A DNA stretch of 64,000 nt, taken from Acidobacteriota bacterium. GTDB taxonomy: Bacteria; Acidobacteriota; Vicinamibacteria; Vicinamibacterales; SCN-69-37. The DNA lies in the NCBI GenBank assembly GCA_947467605.1, contig CANIII010000013.1:52502-116501 (forward strand), written 5' to 3'. Every line of letters begins with the position of its first letter. Positions within the stretch are counted from its first letter, which is position 1. Both the position numbers and the translations under genes were made by a program. Below the pieces are notes generated by a model, which was given only the letters and a program-made list of their open reading frames with translations, was not told where the DNA came from and made no database searches. Of this stretch, positions 24,641-33,602 are shown piece after piece.

Positions 24641-26461
24641 CTATAGTTTTGGCACCATCCACGGAAACACATACGCTTGCAGCATCGCCAGAATCCCCAT
24701 CAGCGTCGTCAGCACGAGGCTGTGCACGACGACGCGGCGGAGGATTTCGCCTTCGCGGCCGACGGCGCCGACACCAGCGGCACCGACGGACAGATTTTGC
24801 GGGCTGATCATCTTGCCCATCACGCCGGCCGAGCTGTTGGTCGCGCCCATCAGGATAGGATTCAGTCCCGCCACGTTCGCGGTCGTCGCCTGCAGTGGCC
24901 CGAACAATGTGTTGGACGACGTGTCGCTGCCGGTGAGGAAGACGCCGATCATGCCGAGCCATGCGGAGAAGAACGGGAACCACCAGCCGGTGCGCGCCAG
25001 AGCGAGCGCCATCGAAGATGTCATGCCCGAGTAATTCATGACCGTGGCGATCGACAGAATGAATGCGATCGTGAGAATGGGTAGTCGCAGTTGGCGATAT
25101 GTTGCCTTCGCAGTGCGGCCGAGCGCTGCGGGCTTCACACCGCAGAGCAACATTGGGACAAAGGCGAGTAGCGCCGAGAGAAACACGAGCGTGCCGGCGG
25201 CGGCGAGAAAGTCGAGGCGGAACGTCAGCGCATACGGGCTCGACTTGGCGACGACGGGTGTTTCGCGTTGCACGATCGGTGCGTTCTTGCCGTCTTCAAC
25301 GCGATACGCGCCGGGCCAGCTGAATTCCCACACGGGGAAGCGGAAACCCTGCGGCGCGACGGATGCCGCTGTGCCGATCCATGGGTCGGGGCAGAGTTTG
25401 TTGCCGCCCTGACCGCAACGGAGCAGAGCCGTGACATTCGCGGGTGGCGGCACCTTGGACATGCCGGCAAAGTTGCCCGACTGGCCGATGAGGACGGTGA
25501 TGACGAGGATGCCGTAGGTGGCGTAGGCGCGGATCACACGCGATGGCGGATCGATCGTCGCGGCTGCGGCTGTTGATGATGTCGGTGAGGCGGTCGGTTC
25601 GCCGGTGTATTCCGTGGCGGGCTTCCAGACGCGCAGCAACAGCGCGACGGATGCGAGCGAGAACATCGCCGCGAGCGTGTCGGTGAGTTCGGGTCCGACG
25701 TAGTTCGAGATCGCGAACTGGCCGATCGCGAATGTGAGACCGGCCGTCAGTACGGCGGGCCACACTTCCACCATGCGGCGCCAGCCGGCGTAGAGCGTGA
25801 CGAGATACGCGGGAATCATCAACGAGAAGATGGGCAACTGGCGACCGACCATCGCCGAGAGCGCCCTCGTCGTCGTTTGCGCGTCGCTACCGAGCATCGG
25901 CGCGAGTAGACCGCCGAGCGTCGTCACGGGGATGCCGAGCGAGCCGAAGGCGACCGGTGCGGTGTTGGCGATCAGCGCGAGCACGGCGGCCGTAATCGGC
26001 TCGAAGCCGAGGCCGGCGAGCATCGCGGCGGTGATCGCGACGGGTGCGCCAAAGCCGGCGATGCCTTCGATCAGCGCACCGAAGCAGAACGCGACGAGCA
26101 GCACCTGGATGCGGCGATCGCCCGTCAGTCGCGCGAGCGCGCGACGGATCACATCGAAGTCGCCGCTTTCCACCGACAGGTTGTAGAAGAACACGGCGCT
26201 GACCACGATCCAGCTGATGGGCCAGAGACCGTAGGCCATGCCGTGCGTGGCCGCGGCGACGGTGAGCCCGAGCGGCATGCCCCAGACGAGCCACGCGAGC
26301 GTGAATGCCGCGCTGGCACCAGCGATGGCCGCCTTCCATGGCGCGACCCGCATCACAGCCAGCATGACGGCCAGCAGAATCGGCGGCAGCGACGCGACGA
26401 GCGCCGAGAGGAGCACGCTGCCAGCGACGGGATCATAAGTCTGGTGAAAGAGATCAGTCAC
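24641..26461 (-). CDS. lctP: L-lactate permease family transporter
   Basis: A 606-residue polytopic membrane protein of the LctP/LldP family (lactate/glycolate:H+ symport). Conserved segments include the N-terminal FHQTYDPVAGSVLLSALVAS, GALIEGIAGFGAPVAIT, PVAFGSLGIPVTTLGG, and near the end FLTGSDTSSNTLFGPLQ with ATNSSAGVMGKMISPQN. At least twelve hydrophobic stretches are visible. The length is a little over that of E. coli LldP (about 550) because of an extracytoplasmic loop around residues 330-400 with two Cys. No lactate dehydrogenase gene is next to it. It is framed by inverted-repeat elements on both sides. Confidence 0.94.
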   Translation of the reverse strand: MTDLFHQTYDPVAGSVLLSALVASLPPILLAVMLAVMRVAPWKAAIAGASAAFTLAWLVWGMPLGLTVAAATHGMAYGLWPISWIVVSAVFFYNLSVESGDFDVIRRALARLTGDRRIQVLLVAFCFGALIEGIAGFGAPVAITAAMLAGLGFEPITAAVLALIANTAPVAFGSLGIPVTTLGGLLAPMLGSDAQTTTRALSAMVGRQLPIFSLMIPAYLVTLYAGWRRMVEVWPAVLTAGLTFAIGQFAISNYVGPELTDTLAAMFSLASVALLLRVWKPATEYTGEPTASPTSSTAAAATIDPPSRVIRAYATYGILVITVLIGQSGNFAGMSKVPPPANVTALLRCGQGGNKLCPDPWIGTAASVAPQGFRFPVWEFSWPGAYRVEDGKNAPIVQRETPVVAKSSPYALTFRLDFLAAAGTLVFLSALLAFVPMLLCGVKPAALGRTAKATYRQLRLPILTIAFILSIATVMNYSGMTSSMALALARTGWWFPFFSAWLGMIGVFLTGSDTSSNTLFGPLQATTANVAGLNPILMGATNSSAGVMGKMISPQNLSVGAAGVGAVGREGEILRRVVVHSLVLTTLMGILAMLQAYVFPWMVPKL

Positions 26462-26484
26462 GGCGGCATTGTAAGGGGAAGAAC

Positions 26485-26624
26485 GGGTGAGCGGGTAAGC
26501 AGGTAAGCGGGTATAGCGGGTGCTCGGGTGAGCGGGTGCGACAGGTGAGCAGGTAAAGCGGGTGAGTTTGTAAAACAGGGGGACGGCCGGGATCTTCGTT
26601 CACCCGCTTACCCGCTTACCTGTC
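26485..26624. repeat. Gene-less relative of the IVS-like inverted-repeat element
   Basis: The same unit vocabulary as the 23.9-24.6 kb element (GGGTGAGC, GGGTAAGC, GGGTATAGCGGG, GGTGCTC, GGTGCGACAGGTG) forms a left arm at 26485-26565. A shorter right arm, CACCCGCTTACCCGCTTACC with TGTC after it, occupies 26601-26624. The last 24 bases of the left arm (26540-26563) pair with the right arm across a 37-base loop. No reading frame is inside. It sits between the starts of the divergent lctP and M24 peptidase genes, so it must be part of their leader or promoter region. Confidence 0.6.
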
Positions 26625-26650
26625 TTGGTTTCGGTTTAGAGTTTGGTCTC

Positions 26651-28057
26651 ATGACTCTCCGAGCTTTGTTCGCCGTATTGATCGTGTTCTTGTCTGTTGG
26701 CGTGTCTGCGCAGGACCGCATCGCGACCACCGCGCTGCCTGCGGCTGAGCGGCCGTTTGGCACGCTGCGCGATCAGGCGGCGCAACAGCAGGTGTGGCTC
26801 AAGAAGCGGCTCGATACATTTCTGCCGGGCCTCATGCGTTCAGCCGGCATCGACCTTTGGGTCGTGCCCATGCGCGAGTACAACGAAGACCCGGTCTTCT
26901 CGTCCATCGTCGCCCCCGAGACGTTTGCGGCGCGTCGGCGCACGATCTATGTCTTTTTCGACAAGTGCGCAGCGACCAGGGCGCCGGTGAATGCGAGCTG
27001 CATCGAACGGATCGCACTCGGCGGCACGTCGCAGGGCGGCGTGTTCGAGACCCGGTCGTCCACGCGACCGGTCGCGGCGCCCGTGGGGGGACGTCAGGCT
27101 GAGCTGTGGGGCGACGAGCAGTGGCAGTTGCTCAAGGCGGCGATCGAGGATCGCAAGCCGAGCGTCATCGGCATCGATCGATCAAAGACATTTGCCTTCA
27201 CCGATGGTCTGTCGAGCGGGGAACTGCAGGGCATGAGCGAAGCGCTCGGTGCGACGTGGACGACGAAGTTCAAAGATGCCGAGAGCCTGCCTCTCGGACT
27301 GATCGCGTCGCGCCTGCCAGAGGAAGACGCGTTCTTCAACACGATGACCGCGCTCGTCTGGCAAATGACACAGACGATGTTCTCCGAGAAGGTGATCGTG
27401 ACGGGGCAGACGCGCACGAGCGACCTCGTGTGGTGGTGGCGACAGCGCGTGAATGATCAGGGCCTCGGCACGTGGTTTCAGCCCAGCATCGAAGTGCAGC
27501 GGCAGGGCGTGGCTGAGCCGGGTGACGATCCGGTGATCATGCCAGGTGACGTGTTGCATTGCGACGTCGGCATCACCGTCGCGCGACTCAACACCGACAC
27601 GCAGCACATGGCGTATGTGCTCAAACCCGGCGAGACCGACGCGCCTGCGGGGCTGAAGACCGCGCTCGCCAACAGCAACGCGATGCAGGACATCGCGATG
27701 GAGGAGATCAAGCCAGGGCGCACCGGCAACGAAATCCTCAAGGCCGTGCTTGATCGCATGAAGGCCAAGGGCATCAACGGCACGATGTACTCGCACCCCA
27801 TCGGCGTGAACGGCCATGGCGCCGGTCCACTGATCGGCCTGTGGGATCTGCAAGGCGGCGTCCCCGGGCGCGGCGACGCAAAGGTGCTTCCGTCGATGTG
27901 GTTTTCAATTGAATTGCAGGCGACGACGCCCGTGCCCGAGTGGGGCGGTCAGCCGGTGCGCATGGCGCAGGAAGAAGACATGATCGTCGGCGCCGACGGC
28001 AACACGCGCTGGGCCCTGAAGCGTCAGGACAAATTGTTTCTCGTCCGGGCGCGTTAG
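26651..28057 (+). CDS. Secreted M24 family metallopeptidase (Xaa-Pro aminopeptidase-like)
   Basis: A 468-residue protein with signal peptide (TLRALFAVLIVFLSVGVSAQ). An N-terminal creatinase-like domain (about 50-260) is followed by a pita-bread catalytic domain. The five expected metal ligands can be placed: Asp in HCDVG, Asp in NTDTQH, His in YSHPIGVNGHG, Glu in WFSIELQA and Glu in MAQEEDMIVG. The fold is that of aminopeptidase P, removing an N-terminal residue before proline, though several secreted relatives are untested. It starts 27 bp after the gene-less inverted repeat and is followed by a three-hairpin REP cluster. Confidence 0.88.
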   Translation: MTLRALFAVLIVFLSVGVSAQDRIATTALPAAERPFGTLRDQAAQQQVWLKKRLDTFLPGLMRSAGIDLWVVPMREYNEDPVFSSIVAPETFAARRRTIYVFFDKCAATRAPVNASCIERIALGGTSQGGVFETRSSTRPVAAPVGGRQAELWGDEQWQLLKAAIEDRKPSVIGIDRSKTFAFTDGLSSGELQGMSEALGATWTTKFKDAESLPLGLIASRLPEEDAFFNTMTALVWQMTQTMFSEKVIVTGQTRTSDLVWWWRQRVNDQGLGTWFQPSIEVQRQGVAEPGDDPVIMPGDVLHCDVGITVARLNTDTQHMAYVLKPGETDAPAGLKTALANSNAMQDIAMEEIKPGRTGNEILKAVLDRMKAKGINGTMYSHPIGVNGHGAGPLIGLWDLQGGVPGRGDAKVLPSMWFSIELQATTPVPEWGGQPVRMAQEEDMIVGADGNTRWALKRQDKLFLVRAR

Positions 28058-28063
28058 CCGCCC

Positions 28064-28124
28064 GGCCGGACCTGAAGGTCCGGCCCTCCTTGACGGAGGG
28101 AGCCCCGGACCTTTAGGTCCGGGG
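28064..28124. repeat. REP cluster: three hairpins between convergent genes
   Basis: Three palindromes in a row: GGCCGGACCT/AGGTCCGGCC (28064-28085, 2-base loop), CCCTCC/GGAGGG (28084-28100) and CCCCGGACCT/AGGTCCGGGG (28103-28124). The first, together with the CCCTCC that follows, is a 26-base unit found again exactly at 51241-51266 and inverted at 53758-53783. The third overlaps the stop codon of the convergent DUF2236 gene. It probably serves as a two-way 3' end. Confidence 0.85.
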
Positions 28125-29849
28125 GCGTTCGTCGGCCAGCGCGGGCCGCTTGTCTGCGATCTTCGACAGCCGCTTGGTCAGCAACCACACGCCGAGCGAG
28201 AACATCGCGATGGTGACGACAAGCGCGATATTCCGTTCGCGAGACCAGTCCAGCACGAAGTACACCAGCGCGAACGACATGGCAAACCCTGCCGTGATGA
28301 TCGACAGGAGACCGGCCGCCACCGAGTCGAAGAGCTGCTGCCGCCACGCCTGTAGCGATGCCTTGTATTCCGGGGTGACGCCGCGGTCCGCCATCCACCG
28401 CGTGGCCTGTGCCGGAATGTAGAACGGCTCGCGACGGAAGGAGTCGCGCCAGCTGTCGATGAGCGTGTTGGAGGCCGTGGCCGTGATGTCCGCAACGGTC
28501 GAGCCCAGCACGGGAACGTGCCGCAGAATGTGGTCGCGCAGCCAGAAGTAGGTCTTCACGCTGCCGCGGACGAACGCATGGATCGTGCGCGGCACCAGTC
28601 GCATGGCCGCGTCGTAGTCTTTCTTGACGATCACCATCTCGGCCCACTCTGGTCCGAGCTGATCGATGATGAGTGCCGGCGGCACGATCTGGTCGAGCCC
28701 CAGTCGTGCCGGAATGTAGCTGCGGAGAAAGTCCATCTCGGCCGTGGCGAGAATCTGTCCCTGCTCCGACGAGGCGCCGTTGCGCTTCAGGATCTGTTGG
28801 TAGAGCGCCGCAGCCTCATCGAGGTTGTCGGTCATCAGGTCTTCGCGAATGCCCATCGTGTAGCCGACGACGCGCCAGAGGTGGAGGAAGGCTTCCTTGT
28901 CTCGGCGCGGTACCTTGCGGCCCCACGTTTCCATGCCCTTGGGAATCAGATAGCCGAACGTGAGCAAGACGAACGCGAGATCTTCCTGATTGATCGGCAC
29001 GCCCAGTTCGTTGACGTCCCACGCCGGGCGGCTCGCCGCATTCTCCATGAAGTTCTGGGCCGGTTCCGCGGGTGTGGGCGGTGGCGGTGGTGTCTGTTGC
29101 AGCATCAGCCGCATCGCCGCGTGGAGGAAGCGCACCTTGCGCGCGGCCATGAAGCCGCCGCCCCAGATGTAGCGCGTGGTCCCACTCTTCGCGGCGATGA
29201 AGTCGCGCCGCACGGCCGCTGTGTCGAGCGCGGTGGCGGGCTCGCCGGCGCCACGACGCAGACCGCCAAAGTGCGGTGCCCAGCGTCCGCCTGGATCGTG
29301 ACGCTCGAGGACTTCGGCCAACACCTGGTCCTGATGGACGTGATTGTCGTACGTGATGGAAATGCCGCCGGCCTTCATGACGTCTTCGAGCATCAAACCG
29401 GTTTCGAAGATGCGCTGAAAGATATAGGCCTGCTCTGCGAGCTTCTCCGTGCGGTAGAGCGCCGGCACGCCCTTCTTCATCAGATAACACGCGGGCAAAC
29501 TTGATGCGTAGAGCACCGCGATGGCGAGGATCGAGTCCACTTCCCAGATCGCACTGGCACGCGCGAGCTTGGCTTCATCGACCCAGTCGGGCGCAACGAC
29601 CGGCTCGAAGAAGCGGCCGGCCTGGCCGGACTCATCGAACTCCTTGCGCAGCAGCGAGCCGCTGATCAGACCGAGCTCCGGATTGCCCACCAGAATCGTG
29701 GCGAGGTCGAGCAGGTGGTTGTAGCTGCGGCGCGTGAGACCGGCATCACGACCGGTCGGGCTCAGAATCTCCGCGATGATCCGATCCGCGTCCGGGTCAC
29801 CTTGCCGTCGGGCCTCTTGCAGCATCTGATCGGTCCAGCGCGAGCTCAT
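28113..29849 (-). CDS. DUF2236 / MpaB-like oxygenase family membrane protein
   Basis: A 578-residue protein. The middle (about 200-390) is the DUF2236 domain shared by the latex-clearing protein Lcp and the mycophenolate oxygenase MpaB: YIWGGGFMAARKVRFLHAAM (the R-x-x-HAAxR-type heme-pocket motif), GVPINQEDLAFVLLTFGYL, KGMETWGRKVPRRDKEAFLH and WRVVGYTMGIREDLMTDN. Two C-terminal membrane segments (IITAGFAMSFALVYFVLDW and ALVVTIAMFSLGVWLLT) are present. Lcp uses a b-type heme to cleave polyisoprene; for this distant, larger, membrane-bound form the substrate is unknown. Its start overlaps the end of the reductase remnant upstream by 4 bases, so they were probably one operon. Confidence 0.8.
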   Translation of the reverse strand: MSSRWTDQMLQEARRQGDPDADRIIAEILSPTGRDAGLTRRSYNHLLDLATILVGNPELGLISGSLLRKEFDESGQAGRFFEPVVAPDWVDEAKLARASAIWEVDSILAIAVLYASSLPACYLMKKGVPALYRTEKLAEQAYIFQRIFETGLMLEDVMKAGGISITYDNHVHQDQVLAEVLERHDPGGRWAPHFGGLRRGAGEPATALDTAAVRRDFIAAKSGTTRYIWGGGFMAARKVRFLHAAMRLMLQQTPPPPPTPAEPAQNFMENAASRPAWDVNELGVPINQEDLAFVLLTFGYLIPKGMETWGRKVPRRDKEAFLHLWRVVGYTMGIREDLMTDNLDEAAALYQQILKRNGASSEQGQILATAEMDFLRSYIPARLGLDQIVPPALIIDQLGPEWAEMVIVKKDYDAAMRLVPRTIHAFVRGSVKTYFWLRDHILRHVPVLGSTVADITATASNTLIDSWRDSFRREPFYIPAQATRWMADRGVTPEYKASLQAWRQQLFDSVAAGLLSIITAGFAMSFALVYFVLDWSRERNIALVVTIAMFSLGVWLLTKRLSKIADKRPALADERPRT

Positions 29850-30421
29850 AGGTGCGCCATTCTACTGCCACCCCGTATGAGATGGCGGTACGGCATCTCC
29901 CCGAAGAATGCCGCATGCACTCGTCGTCGGAGAAATGGCACGGCGGTCAGGAGGTGCGCAGCGACGTTCTTCCCGGTTGAGGTCATGAGTGCCTGACGCA
30001 TCGCCAGCGCCTGACGCAGCTCAGGCCGCAGCGTCGCATCGTGTGCGGCCTGCCACGCACGCGCGCCGTCCTGGCGGTTCGAGGCACCGTGGATCGCCTG
30101 GGCCACCAGGCGGCCACTGAGCAGCGCATTGCCGATGCCGTCACCCGTGAGCGGATCGGCGAGATTTGCCGCATCGCCGATACGGAGCACGCCGTTCGTG
30201 GCCACATCATTTCGCCACAGCCCAAGGCCCACATGACAGCCCACCGGCTTCGTCACTGTGGCGCCTGAGCGCCAACGCTGTAGCACGCTGTTGGTTGAGA
30301 TGAATCGCTCGTAGAAGTCCGCGACGCTGTGTCCACTGACGCTGTCGGCTTTCCAGAGCCCGACACCGAGGTTGATGCGGACCTGATCCTTCTCGAGGGC
30401 GACCGGAAAGATCCAGCCGTA
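29846..30421 (-). pseudogene. Geranylgeranyl reductase-family FAD oxidoreductase, C-terminal fragment
   Basis: Only the C-terminal about 190 residues of an FAD-dependent isoprenoid reductase remain, from YGWIFPVALEKDQVRINLGVG through LRIGDAANLADPLTGDGIGN, the second FAD-contacting motif (GDAA-x(5)-P-x-x-G-x-G-I). The Rossmann GxGxxG start and the first half of the protein are missing. Homology ends at 30421. The minus-strand reading stays open further upstream, but there it is simply the reverse of a TPR gene. The stop overlaps the DUF2236 start (ATGA). With no promoter or start of its own this is a broken gene or an assembly artefact. Confidence 0.8.
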
Positions 30422-31172
30422 CCTGCAGGGCGACACGACACTCGCCATCGAGTGTTCTGATGACGCGGTGGCGCTGGCGGCGCACCTGAAGCATCCGTTC
30501 AGCCAGGCGTACGCCCTCGGGTGTGCGGCGTGGCTCAACTCGTATCGGCGTGAGCCCGCAGCCATGAGCGCGCGCGCAAAAGAAACGATGGGGTTGTCGC
30601 AGGCGCAGGCGCTGGGCTGGTGGCTTTTGTGGGGCATGATCTTCGACGGTCGCGGCATGGCCGACGCCGGCGATCCCGCTGCGGGCATTGCCCAGATGGA
30701 GAGCGCGCTCGGCATGTACCGCGGCGTGGGCTCCGGCATGGTCGTGCCGTACTTCCTCACGCAATTGGCGGGGGCGCACACGATGAACGGCGACTTCGAT
30801 CGCGCGATCGAGCGCCTCGACGATGCGCGTGGGTTGGTGGCACAGGGCGGCGAAGCCATTGCCGCAGCCGAGATCGACCGGCTTGATGCCGAGATGCGCC
30901 TGCAACGCGCCGAACTCGGTGGCGTACCCCTCGGCGGCAGTGATCTGGGCGCCGTGGAGCTGTTGCTGCATCGTGCGATCGCGACATCACAACAGCAGGG
31001 CGCGCGCCTCTTCGAACTCCGCGCTGCCACAAGTCTGGCGAAGTTGTTGAAGTCTCAGGGAAAGACCGGCGCTGCGACCGCCATGCTCGAAGCGGCCATC
31101 AACGGCATCCCTGACCAGATGCCGACGCGCGACCTCGACGCGGCACGGCAAGCGCTGCTCACCGTGATCTAG
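30422..31172 (+). pseudogene. Adenylate-cyclase-type TPR protein, C-terminal fragment
   Basis: The reading begins at the junction (about 30422) with TPR-like sequence: LQGDTTLAIECSDDAVALA, HPFSQAYALGCAAWLNSYRR, and later FLTQLAGAHTMNGDFDRAIE and LFELRAATSLAKLLKSQGK. These are the C-terminal helical repeats that follow a class III cyclase plus AAA ATPase in a common family of large regulators (usual length about 1000). Both of those parts are absent. A GTG at 30468 could start a 234-residue product, but it has no ribosome site and lies inside a repeat helix. The stop shares the palindrome CTAG with the stop of the convergent kinase gene. Confidence 0.78.
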
Positions 31173-33466
31173 TTGGTGACGCGCGTGACGGCCGCGAGGC
31201 GTCGGGCTGCCGAGCGGCGTGCGACGAGCGCCGGGTAGCGGGGGTCCTGACGCAGTCGCGCCCAGACGGGGCGCACGTCGAGCCAGATCACTTCCACCGC
31301 ACGCACGTCGATGGCGCGTTCGATGTCGGCGACCGCCGCGTCCATGTCGCCGAGGCCCGTGTGTACCATCGCGGTGAGAGCCGGTGACACATAGCGCGTG
31401 CCGCGCGTGATTTCGAGACCCGCGAGCAGTGACTCAGCCCGCGTGCGATCCCCGTCCAGTGCCAGAGCAGTGGCCAGGGCGGCGAGCACTTCCGGGCTCT
31501 GGCCCATGCCGTCAGCTGCCGCTTCGAGCGAACGAATCGCATCTTTGGGGCGTCCCGCCGCCATCAGTGGTGGCCCGAGGAAGTAGCGCGCAGCGCTGAA
31601 CGAGGGATCGAGCTTCAACGCGCGCTCGAGCTCGGCAATCGCGCCCGTCGCGTCGCCCGCCAGATACGACACGAGGCCGCTGCTCACAATGATCGACGGC
31701 GACAATGGGTCGAGTTCGCGTGCGCGAGCCAGCGCCGCTTTGGCTTCGGTGAAGCGGCCGAGGGGTGCCAGCAGATTGGTCGCATACCACTGCTGCGATG
31801 TGGCATCGGATGGTGACGTGGCGATCACTTCGCGGAAGTCGCGTTCGGCGCCTTCCCAGTCCCAATCGTGAATCGAGCGGATGCAGGCGCGGGCCGAGAG
31901 CGCGGCCGTGGCGTTGCGATCAATTTGCAGCGCGCGATCCACGGCGGTCCGCGCCGCCGCGATCACATCGATCGGCGCGCGCAGGCCATAGAGCGCCTGC
32001 GTGACGTACGACAGCCCCATCGCTCCCCACGCGGGCGCAAAGGCCGGATCCATGGCCGTGGCGGTTGTCAGGTGGGTGAGCGCGGTCTCAAGGTCCTGCG
32101 GCGTGCGTTTGTTCCAGTGGTGAACGCCCATCAGGTAGCGCTCGTACGCCTCGAAGTTCGTCGCCGGCGCGTGCGTGGTGCCCGCCAGCCGCACGCGCAG
32201 GACGCCGGCAATCGCGCCGGCGATATCGTCTTCGAGCGCGAACACGTCCTCAACTTCACGGTCGTAGCGCTCCGACCACACTTGAAAACCGTCGGCGACG
32301 TTAATTAGCTGCGCCGTCAGGCGCAGTCGTTTGCCCGCGCGGCGCAGCGTGCCGTCGATGACCGAGCTCACGTTGAGCGTGGTTCCGATCGTGCGGATGT
32401 CGACGGTGCGTTCACGAAAGAGGAATGACGATCCGCGCGCGGTGACGCGCACGCCGCCGATCCGGCCCAGTGTGTGAATCAGTTCATCGCAAATGCCGTC
32501 CGCCAAACACACATCGTCAGCCGAGCCGCCGGTGGTTTGAAAGGGCAGGACCGCGATCGTGAAGCCGTCGGGTGGCGCGGGCGGCGGGGCCACCAGCGTC
32601 ACGGCGTTCGGCGCCGCGGTGGCGCCGGTGAGCGCGTCGATGAATGCAACGGTGGTGGCAAAACGATCCGCGGGCGATTTGGCGAGCGCCTTTTCGATGG
32701 CGCGTGCCAGTGCCTCGGGCACGTCCGCACGCACCTTGCGGATGGATGGCACGGGCTCGGACGTGTGCTGTCGCAGGAGGGCGTGCGCGGAGTCTCCGTT
32801 GAACGGGGGCTCGCCCGCCAGCATCTCGTAGAGCACGCAGCCGAGCGCGTAGATGTCGGCACGGCCGTCAATGTTCGGATCGCCGAAGGCCTGCTCGGGT
32901 GCCATGTACTGGGGGGTGCCGATAATTACGCCCGACGTGGTCAGTGCGGCCATGCCGACGGATGTCTCTGCCTGGGCGTCGAGTTCGCGCGTGGCCGTGC
33001 GCGCCACGCCGAAGTCTGCGACAAGGGCGATGCCGTCGGACAGGAGGATGTTCGCCGGCTTCACGTCGCGATGGACGAGTCCGTGTTGATGCGCGTGTCC
33101 CAGGGCGCTCGCAATGCCGCGCGCGAGTCGGAGTGATTCGTCGATCGTCAGTCGTCGCTCGGCCTGCAGGCGCGCGCGGAGCGACGGCCCGTCGATGTGT
33201 GGCATCACGAAGAAGAGCTGGCCGTCCGACGAACCCGAGTCATAGAGCGGCAGGATGTGCGGGTGGCTCAACCGCGCGATGGTTTCGATCTCGCGCAGGA
33301 ATCGGTCGTGGCCGATTGCGGCCGCCGTGTCCGGCTTCATGACCTTGATCGCGACGAGGCGTCCGTGCCGCGGGTCTTCCGCAAGATACACGGTGGCCAT
33401 GCCGCCCTGACCGAGCGTGCCAACGACGGGGTAGGGCCCGATCTTCATGCCGGGCACGAATGTCAT
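31169..33466 (-). CDS. Serine/threonine protein kinase with FlgO-like and TPR regions
   Basis: A 765-residue Hanks-type kinase. The kinase domain (about 10-270) has the G-loop GTLGQGGMATVYLAED, VAIKVMK (VAIK lysine), HQHGLVHRDVKPANIL (catalytic Asp), VADFGVART (DFG) and GTPQYMAPEQ. Next comes a FlgO/CadC-associated domain (about 305-420: FTIAVLPFQTTGG, LADGICDELIHTLGRIGGV, GFQVWSERYDREVEDVF), then TPR repeats to the end. No membrane helix is apparent, unlike PknB. This kinase/TolB-like/TPR layout is very common in acidobacteria; targets are unknown. It is divergent from the MFS gene at 33603. Confidence 0.93.
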   Translation of the reverse strand: MTFVPGMKIGPYPVVGTLGQGGMATVYLAEDPRHGRLVAIKVMKPDTAAAIGHDRFLREIETIARLSHPHILPLYDSGSSDGQLFFVMPHIDGPSLRARLQAERRLTIDESLRLARGIASALGHAHQHGLVHRDVKPANILLSDGIALVADFGVARTATRELDAQAETSVGMAALTTSGVIIGTPQYMAPEQAFGDPNIDGRADIYALGCVLYEMLAGEPPFNGDSAHALLRQHTSEPVPSIRKVRADVPEALARAIEKALAKSPADRFATTVAFIDALTGATAAPNAVTLVAPPPAPPDGFTIAVLPFQTTGGSADDVCLADGICDELIHTLGRIGGVRVTARGSSFLFRERTVDIRTIGTTLNVSSVIDGTLRRAGKRLRLTAQLINVADGFQVWSERYDREVEDVFALEDDIAGAIAGVLRVRLAGTTHAPATNFEAYERYLMGVHHWNKRTPQDLETALTHLTTATAMDPAFAPAWGAMGLSYVTQALYGLRAPIDVIAAARTAVDRALQIDRNATAALSARACIRSIHDWDWEGAERDFREVIATSPSDATSQQWYATNLLAPLGRFTEAKAALARARELDPLSPSIIVSSGLVSYLAGDATGAIAELERALKLDPSFSAARYFLGPPLMAAGRPKDAIRSLEAAADGMGQSPEVLAALATALALDGDRTRAESLLAGLEITRGTRYVSPALTAMVHTGLGDMDAAVADIERAIDVRAVEVIWLDVRPVWARLRQDPRYPALVARRSAARRLAAVTRVTN

Positions 33467-33602
33467 GCAGCCGAGCTTTCTGGGGGGGCCGCCAAGAGAT
33501 CACAGTCTCGCACGGACAAAAGTCTACACGCAGGCAAAACTCACGGTATCCTCACGCGTTCGATCGGCCGGTGCGATCAGATACGGCTTGAGGATAACAT
33601 CG

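Noticed and set aside
30468..31172. A complete small TPR protein starting at the GTG at 30468
   Set aside because: TPR-like coding sequence continues upstream of that GTG to 30422 with no ribosome site, so this is a truncated gene rather than a complete one.
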